Below, piece after piece: positions 58,410-64,000 of a stretch of DNA of 64,000 nucleotides. The DNA lies in contig JACJYL010000002.1 in NCBI GenBank assembly GCA_020636105.1, positions 1,826,001-1,890,000 on the forward strand. Reading direction: 5' to 3'. The first letter of the stretch is position 1. The number at the start of each line of letters is the position of its first letter. The translations under genes were made by a program, and so were the position numbers. The DNA comes from Lewinellaceae bacterium. Lineage in GTDB: Bacteria > Bacteroidota > Bacteroidia > Chitinophagales > Saprospiraceae. The notes below the pieces were generated by a model. That model ran no database searches. It saw only the letters and a list, made by a program, of their open reading frames with translations, and was not told the origin of the DNA.

Positions 58410-59735
58410 ATGCTCCAAAACAGAAAGGAAGAAATGCGTACCCTTGCCAGTGCGCTGAGGAAAGAGCTGAAACACTTTGAACACCTCGGAGTTAACAAAG
58501 ACCTGGATCCGGAAATCTTCCGGCCTCTTCGCACCCGTCTGAACGGCACGCCACTGCGGGCTTATTTCGCTCAAAAAATGTATCTCATCATCCGGGATCG
58601 ACTCGGATGGAACAAAAAGATGCATCATTCGGTATCTCAAAACGAAGCCTTATTTTTGGTAAAAATCCCTTTTGTTTTCGAAGGGATCATCACCATTCAA
58701 TATCTCCACAACCAGATCCTTGACCGGAAAAACGGGGTAAACTCTCCAGCAACCATAGCCAACAACCTGCTGATTGCCAATATTTTAAAAGATAATTTAT
58801 ACGAATATATAGAATCTGCGTTCCCGGAAAGCATTCAACTGAAACTCACCCAAACGGTACGAAAAGCCTTCAAACTCGTCGATATCGGGCAACTGATCGA
58901 AAAAAAACACAATACCTATCAAAGTTTCATCCAAAAGGACCACCTTGAGGAATTTCAGTTTGCGGCAACAATGGATCCATGCATTGATTTCGAGGGGCTG
59001 GAAGATTTTATGGATCAGCTGAAAAGTGACCTTCCAAGATCCCTTTGGGAATTTACGGAACTTTACCTTAAAAGGATCTACCTGACCTGCGCTGCGCTTT
59101 TTACGCTCAATACATCATTCCTTTGCGACACGCTGGGCATTCACCAGGAAGAGAAGAAAAAGTTGATGAAGTTTGCCACCGCTTATGGCATGATGCGGCA
59201 AATTATCAATGATAATGCCGATTGGGTGCCGGCTTCCTATGAATTATCGACTTTGAGTAAATTGCCGGAAGACGCCTTCAGTGATCTCAAAAACCGGAAT
59301 ATTACCCTGCCGCTGATCTTTCACCTGGCAGAATCTCCCCGGAGCATTATCGCTCAATGGCTGGCAGGTTCACAAAAAACACTCACTGCGAGTCAGGAAC
59401 AAGAATTTGCACTCGCGATTTTGTCCGATCACTCTATTTTCAAATCCATCCAGCTGAGCCGGCTTCTGGCAACCATTGCCAATACCTTTTTAGAAGGAGA
59501 AGGCGAAGCAGAGATGCTCCTATCAGACACCAGTCAGATTGCCTGGTGGAATAAGTTCCTCGCACCGGTGATCAAAACAGAAGCTTACAAAGCATACAGG
59601 AAAACCGGAAACTACAAACGTTTAAAAAGACTGATCGCCCGACAAACTACTTTACCTACTCTGAGTCCAATTGATGAAGCCATCGAAAACGAAAAAAAAC
59701 CGGTCTTCTGGCCGTTAAAACTCAGCCTGAAATAA
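58410..59735 (+). CDS. Degenerate polyprenyl synthase-fold protein, 441 aa
   Basis: An isoprenoid synthase-like (trans-prenyltransferase) fold with altered active-site motifs. The first Asp-rich motif, normally LxHDDxxD, is YLHNQILDRKNG (H100, N101, Q102, D105), so two metal-binding Asp are lost. The second, normally QIxDDxxD, is RQIINDNADW (Q264, N267, D268, D271). Other family features remain: the LTCAALFTLNTSFL helix where KTAALF is usual, and DLKNRNITLPLIFHLAE in place of the usual KRTLPLI segment. The N-terminal 60 residues and the tail after 320 are extra. Prenyl chain synthesis seems unlikely. It precedes the 1102-aa gene by 205 bp and may work with it. Confidence 0.72.
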   Translation: MLQNRKEEMRTLASALRKELKHFEHLGVNKDLDPEIFRPLRTRLNGTPLRAYFAQKMYLIIRDRLGWNKKMHHSVSQNEALFLVKIPFVFEGIITIQYLHNQILDRKNGVNSPATIANNLLIANILKDNLYEYIESAFPESIQLKLTQTVRKAFKLVDIGQLIEKKHNTYQSFIQKDHLEEFQFAATMDPCIDFEGLEDFMDQLKSDLPRSLWEFTELYLKRIYLTCAALFTLNTSFLCDTLGIHQEEKKKLMKFATAYGMMRQIINDNADWVPASYELSTLSKLPEDAFSDLKNRNITLPLIFHLAESPRSIIAQWLAGSQKTLTASQEQEFALAILSDHSIFKSIQLSRLLATIANTFLEGEGEAEMLLSDTSQIAWWNKFLAPVIKTEAYKAYRKTGNYKRLKRLIARQTTLPTLSPIDEAIENEKKPVFWPLKLSLK

Positions 59736-59940
59736 CTCCGGTCAGCACCTCCATAGGAAGGAAAGAGAAAACTACCGCAGAAATACACAATACAAAAACG
59801 TAAAACAAGAATAAAATTCGTATAAAAACGTAAAATTTTCGCATATTTTATTCTCATAGGGAAATTTGTCCTATAAATCCACCTTCCCTTCCATTGTTTT
59901 TTTATAACTTTATTTTAAATTAAACAAAACTACACGAGTA

Positions 59941-62900
59941 ATGCCGACTACGCATACCCTTACACGCGATCCCTTTTTGATACGGGAAGTGATCGCGTTT
60001 CCACGCGTCGATGAATTTTACAGCCTTTTGCAGGATCGACTGCACATGGAGGTTGAAGGGTATTTCCTGGAACACAACTTCACTATGTTCATCAACGCAC
60101 TTCCCCGGTTAGAGTCTACGACCATTACCCGTTATCAGGACGTGCCCCTTATTTATGCCGGAATTCCTCGTCAGCGAGAGTTATTGGAAGGATCCGTCAG
60201 GAACTGGAAGGAAGAACTGGACGAACATTGGGATTTCCTGGACGTGACCGACCTCAACAGTAAAACGGCCGTAGTGAGTTCCCAACTCTTTAAAGCCTTC
60301 TACCGTGGAGACTACAAGCTCTCGGATATCCCGAAGGTAAGCATGGGCAACCTGGCTGATTATTTCGAAGCCATCCTTTATCCCGACTCTTCCTTTAAAA
60401 CGGCTACCCCGCGTCAGCATGCAGAATACCATATCCTCCAGTCCTATTTCAATGTTATGGAGGATAAATACCTGTCCATTCCCCTGATTGAATTTGGAGA
60501 ATTTGACGGGATCATCCACCTTGTGTACAGTGCCGCCGATGCCGAGGCGCTCAATGAAAAAGTGATCGCCAAAATGATCAAGGCTTTCAGTATCCTTTAC
60601 GAAAACCTTATCCTGGACTGGGACCTCGTAGGTCGTAACATGGAAAAATCCGAAGCGATTCAACTTTCCCTGAGCCCGGTGTTTTATGAATACATCAATA
60701 AAAACCCCATACTCAAAGAGCTCAAATACGACGAATACTACAAAAAATACCTCCTATATTTTAAGGAACGTATACGCCTGAATGACAGGGTGATTCACAG
60801 TAAAGTTTACTCTCCCTACCTCAAGGCCGCGATCATTTCGATTATGATCGACAGTTACGCTCATAACATCAGTGCCCACAGTCTCATTGCGCTGAGTTGG
60901 TGGTTCAAGCGTCGGGCAGATCGCATTCAACATGAAAAAGCAATCCACCTGGAGGAAACGGCAGAGCTGAAAGATATCGTTCAGGAACACCTGCCCCCGG
61001 GTTATGACCATGACAGGTTACTGGAACTTATCGCCCCATGGATGGAAGGATACTTCGTTAAAGACACTGAGGATGAATACGACGTAGTGAAATTTCCCGG
61101 ATCCCTGGACCGTGAAATCTACCCGCTCATTAAATTCCTCATGCAGAAAGGTGCCTTCTGGAGCGGCATCGCCCGCGACAATCATTTTGGGGGCGAATCA
61201 GCCAGTATGTTTGATGTATTGTGGGAAGATTTTATCAACAACCCACTCTACCTGGGCACCATCGCCAAATCTGAAGATATTTTTAAAATATCCATTTGTT
61301 TTACCAAATACGCCGATCAGCTCAAATCGAGTGAGGAAAAGATATCCTGTTTCAGACCAAAGCAATTACACGATGAAGGAGTATTTGTAGAGATTGACAT
61401 CAAAAACAAACGCCCTGATGCCAAAAAAAATGAGGCGGGCGAATACTATATTGAGCTGGAAACCGGCGAAAAACTTTGGTTCTCGGAACACAAGGAATTC
61501 GAGGAAATGAGCGATTTTGTGAATCCGGGAAAAGATTATGTGAAAATTAAGGAATATCTAAAATCCAGCAATGTTTTCTTCCCGGGGGAAGTCGTCGGAC
61601 GACATGCCTTTTTCACCATGCTGGAAAATGAAATCCGAAATGTCAAACATTACAAAGGCGATGACCTTGTAGGAATTCAAAAGAACGGTTTGAAACTGTA
61701 CATTTCCATGCAGGAAACCAATGTACGCCCGAAAGATAGCGGGGTGATCGACAATAATATGCCCAACGAACTTTATCGGGTCGGGGTATGGATCGGCACG
61801 CCCACACAGCTGAAAGTCGATGCCATGCAGCCTTTGGTGCGCAGAAAATTCGAAGCGCTCATGGGAGACATCATGGATTCTGACACCTTCTCTCCAAGGC
61901 TGGGGGGAAGTTTCCAGGATAAGATCTGTGCGGGAATGCTTTTCAATAATAAATTTTCAAGCGTTCAGAGCGGAGACGAAAACCCCACCCGGGACAAAGC
62001 CAATGATTCGGACAGGGATTTGGGCTACTTCCCCTGGATCATCCCTGCCACAAGCCCGGAATCTGCCCCGCATGATGATATTGAAGTGTGCAAAAAAGTC
62101 AAGGAAAGCGATAACGAATTCGACAAAAAATATAACCACGAAAGAGGCTATTTTAAGAAATATTTCCATGTATGGAAGGCGGCCAACATCAAGCAGGTAA
62201 GTCGCATGCGTCAGGATGATTTCATCTGGGAAAACCTGGCCAGGTTCCGTTTCGTCAGCCTTTTCGCTCCTATCGGGGAACGTCAGCAATTATGGGAAAA
62301 AGTAAGGGCCACCGGGGTGATCCGCATCATCAACCAGCCCCAAACCCAACAGGGAGACCAGCCCCGTGGATACGACATTCTCGAAGCATACAAATTGTGG
62401 CTACGAGAATGGATCAGTGAAGATGCTTTGAGGATCAACATCCTTATTGACGGACTGCTCACCGGCCGGATGAGTTTTGATAAAAACAGTGACGAAGTTT
62501 TCAGATATTACAATACAAATGAACTGACAGACGACCATCCGTTTTCAGGCCATAAGCATACCATTCAACTGGCCCATGGAGGATTTTCGTCTGACAGCAA
62601 TCTGCTCCGTTACCGTTCTCACGGCATTTATCGCACCTATTTTATGAGGGACATCACTGATGGCTCCCCTGTTTCCGTGCTTGAGCAATCAAGACTCATT
62701 GAGCTTTTTGAAGTTCTAACGACAAAAGTGACCATTTTTGACAATAGGATTCGACAAAGGATCAGAAACAATGACAGGGAAAAAATCTTTAAACAGGTGC
62801 TGAACATTTCCATCCATTCGGAGGAGCAACCCATTATGGACAAGCAGGGCCTGTGGTATGGCAATTGGGAAGACCAGAAAAAAGACATCGCTGCATCCCA

Positions 62901-63249
62901 GTTCCTTATCCTGCACCTGTCTTTCATAGAAAAATTATTACTGACCAAATATGGCGCGCATCCCGATTATGCAGATGAGAATATCGGGCTGTTCATTGAG
63001 GAGGAGATCATGCCTTTGGTCAGTATAAACGGCACCATCCGTAAGAATTTCATCCTCGTTATCACCTCAGGACGTGGAAGGACTAAGTGGTGGAAACGAC
63101 TGGAAGAAAAACGCGAATACATGCCTTTCACCCAATTCACCATTTTCCGGCCAATAGAATCGATTATTTCAGGATTTGAGGATGCTTTGGGCAGAAAAGA
63201 CGATATAGAATTAAAATATAACCTTTGTAAAGTTTTATTCGGTTCATAA
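59941..63249 (+). CDS. Large GHKL/histidine-kinase-like protein, 1102 aa
   Basis: There is no signal peptide or membrane helix. An H-box-like motif DSYAHNISAHSLIALSWWF lies at 304-322. About 255 residues later an N-box-like motif LENEIRNVKHYKGDD (E564, N567, K569, H570) appears, then a G2-like stretch RLGGSFQDKICAGMLFNN (653-670). In ordinary kinases the H-to-N distance is about 110 residues, so a large insertion is present. A DxGxG G1 box is not clearly visible (VGVWIGTPTQ near 614). The C-terminal 200 residues alternate strand and helix like a Rossmann fold (KVTIFDNRI, FLILHLSFIEKLL, FILVITSGRGRTKWW, FTIFRPIES). I cannot name the family. It is probably a cytoplasmic signalling or conflict protein. 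Confidence 0.7.
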   Translation: MPTTHTLTRDPFLIREVIAFPRVDEFYSLLQDRLHMEVEGYFLEHNFTMFINALPRLESTTITRYQDVPLIYAGIPRQRELLEGSVRNWKEELDEHWDFLDVTDLNSKTAVVSSQLFKAFYRGDYKLSDIPKVSMGNLADYFEAILYPDSSFKTATPRQHAEYHILQSYFNVMEDKYLSIPLIEFGEFDGIIHLVYSAADAEALNEKVIAKMIKAFSILYENLILDWDLVGRNMEKSEAIQLSLSPVFYEYINKNPILKELKYDEYYKKYLLYFKERIRLNDRVIHSKVYSPYLKAAIISIMIDSYAHNISAHSLIALSWWFKRRADRIQHEKAIHLEETAELKDIVQEHLPPGYDHDRLLELIAPWMEGYFVKDTEDEYDVVKFPGSLDREIYPLIKFLMQKGAFWSGIARDNHFGGESASMFDVLWEDFINNPLYLGTIAKSEDIFKISICFTKYADQLKSSEEKISCFRPKQLHDEGVFVEIDIKNKRPDAKKNEAGEYYIELETGEKLWFSEHKEFEEMSDFVNPGKDYVKIKEYLKSSNVFFPGEVVGRHAFFTMLENEIRNVKHYKGDDLVGIQKNGLKLYISMQETNVRPKDSGVIDNNMPNELYRVGVWIGTPTQLKVDAMQPLVRRKFEALMGDIMDSDTFSPRLGGSFQDKICAGMLFNNKFSSVQSGDENPTRDKANDSDRDLGYFPWIIPATSPESAPHDDIEVCKKVKESDNEFDKKYNHERGYFKKYFHVWKAANIKQVSRMRQDDFIWENLARFRFVSLFAPIGERQQLWEKVRATGVIRIINQPQTQQGDQPRGYDILEAYKLWLREWISEDALRINILIDGLLTGRMSFDKNSDEVFRYYNTNELTDDHPFSGHKHTIQLAHGGFSSDSNLLRYRSHGIYRTYFMRDITDGSPVSVLEQSRLIELFEVLTTKVTIFDNRIRQRIRNNDREKIFKQVLNISIHSEEQPIMDKQGLWYGNWEDQKKDIAASQFLILHLSFIEKLLLTKYGAHPDYADENIGLFIEEEIMPLVSINGTIRKNFILVITSGRGRTKWWKRLEEKREYMPFTQFTIFRPIESIISGFEDALGRKDDIELKYNLCKVLFGS

Positions 63250-63402
63250 CGAAACATTTTCTATCCATACTACGTATGCCAATACAGGCCTCCCGGAAAA
63301 GCTATGGAATATGATTTGCTCATAGTTCATTGTTCTTTTGAATGCCGATTATTGGAAAGGAAATGTAATCGGTGTTATTTGAAACACATACTAAAGAGAA
63401 AC

Positions 63403-64000
63403 ATGAAAGACCACAAACGACGTGTAATGATCATTGTCTGGTGGTGGAATTACGGAGGTCTTGAAGGTGATTATGACAAATGGCAGGTTGCCGGCACTGA
63501 AGAAGGTGATTGTGTTATAAGAATTGACCAACGTTTTTCATCCACTGCAATAACCATTATTGCAGCCAAAGCGGCCGAATACCTAAACGATAGCGAGGTA
63601 TTCATTTTCCTGCATCGCAACCATGGATATAGCAGCCAGTCTATTGAAGCTATTTTGGAGGAAACCCGTAAACAGAACAGGGTAATTGAATCGCTAAGAT
63701 GTTTTCTGTTTGGTGAAGGCAGTGGCAGTTTATACATTGCCTCCAATCCACGTGGCCTGCTCGGCACCAAAGGCACTTTCAACGCTCAACGCATCAATGG
63801 CACCACTCATCTAATCGATTCCCGCGAAGATAAGGAGTTGAAGTTATTGAAAAAAAACCATTTCGACCAGGTATGGAACGCCTATTCCAGGGCTTTCAAA
63901 GCCAAAGTCTTTGAACTCAAAGAAGATATGTTCTCCGCCCTTTCTCCTTTTTTGTTAAAAAGTGAACCAAAGGCAGATGAACTGTACCAACACCTTCGCC
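63403..64000 (+). CDS. Unrecognised protein, 3' end outside window (partial)
   Basis: The frame is open to the right edge (199 codons). I prefer the ATG at 63403 (MKDHKRRVMIIVWWWNYGGL). An ATG at 63304 in the same frame adds 33 residues with four Cys that look unnatural, and the frame reaches back to the TAA of the 1102-aa gene. Visible segments are an N-terminal strand (RVMIIVWWW), EVFIFLHRNHGYSSQSIEAI, SLRCFLFGEGSGSLYIAS and a Lys-rich helix (KELKLLKKNHFDQVWNAYSR). The pattern suggests an alpha/beta domain. It follows the 1102-aa gene by 153 bp and is probably part of the same system. No family is recognised. Confidence 0.7.
   Translation, partial: MKDHKRRVMIIVWWWNYGGLEGDYDKWQVAGTEEGDCVIRIDQRFSSTAITIIAAKAAEYLNDSEVFIFLHRNHGYSSQSIEAILEETRKQNRVIESLRCFLFGEGSGSLYIASNPRGLLGTKGTFNAQRINGTTHLIDSREDKELKLLKKNHFDQVWNAYSRAFKAKVFELKEDMFSALSPFLLKSEPKADELYQHLR

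Noticed and set aside
63403..64000. Caspase-like protease in the last gene, suggested by HRNHGY after a hydrophobic strand
   Set aside because: The matching Cys motif is not present where expected (CFLFGEGSGS lacks the usual D-x-C pattern), and the gene is incomplete.
1..64000. tRNA or rRNA genes
   Set aside because: I saw no conserved rRNA segments and no convincing cloverleaf with TTCRANNY and acceptor stem in the spacers I read; a covariance-model scan would be needed to exclude them fully.

Overview
The window looks like chromosomal DNA of a member of the Bacteroidota, most likely a Saprospiria relative. The evidence is the LpxC-FabZ fusion in an lpxD / lpxC-fabZ / lpxA cluster, three proteins with type IX secretion (T9SS) C-terminal sorting domains, a PorE-like OmpA/TPR/PD40 protein, the paired DUF1800/DUF1501 and DUF2339/DUF3999 genes, a Bacteroidota-type promoter motif (TAnnTTTG), and weak Shine-Dalgarno sequences. 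The genus is inference.

Region 1 (about 1-18 kb) is accessory DNA. Every gene lies on the minus strand, most are AT-rich, and many are unrecognised, secreted or conflict-related: a MazF/antitoxin pair, an AbiEi/AbiEii pair, a nucleotidyltransferase with a small coiled-coil partner, a membrane-anchored EAD-TIR protein with a GYF_2 partner, an EAD-receiver protein, lipoproteins and a MORN-esterase. Between 10.9 and 15.9 kb the units have the architecture of integron gene cassettes. Four units begin and end with perfect 9-10 bp inverted core sites (GTTAGTGGC, GTTATAGCC, GTTATGTGCC, GTTACCACAC), and several are separated by long imperfect palindromes like attC sites. No integron integrase gene is visible. 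A dispersed intergenic repeat of about 170-190 bp (four copies) sits exactly 5 nt from the core site of the next unit every time. A fragment of a class III nucleotidyl cyclase lies at 3.4 kb.

Region 2 (18-57.9 kb) is ordinary core-like genome: an HhH/coiled-coil membrane protein, OmpA proteins, a class C beta-lactamase-family hydrolase, galK, a GNAT enzyme, a DUF5916 protein, aspS, a PorE-like protein, a calcineurin-type phosphatase, the DUF1501/DUF1800 pair, a LuxR regulator, T9SS cargo, DUF2339/DUF3999, PhnA, an Rpn-like nuclease with a tetrapeptide repeat, mscL, two paralogous thioredoxin-fold proteins, thiL, an M28 peptidase and the lipid A cluster, which ends in a strong terminator. Intergenic spaces carry short repeats: 7-mers of the CCAGTAA/CCAGCAA type, a 94-bp tandem repeat, and a motif beginning CGACCTGCGG.

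Region 3 (58.2-64 kb) is a candidate undescribed system. It holds a degenerate polyprenyl-synthase-fold protein whose first Asp-rich motif is destroyed, then a 1102-residue protein with histidine-kinase-like H, N and G2 boxes and a large insertion, then the start of an unrecognised gene cut by the window edge. All three are on the plus strand. I infer a signalling or conflict function from the architecture; nothing in the sequence proves it.
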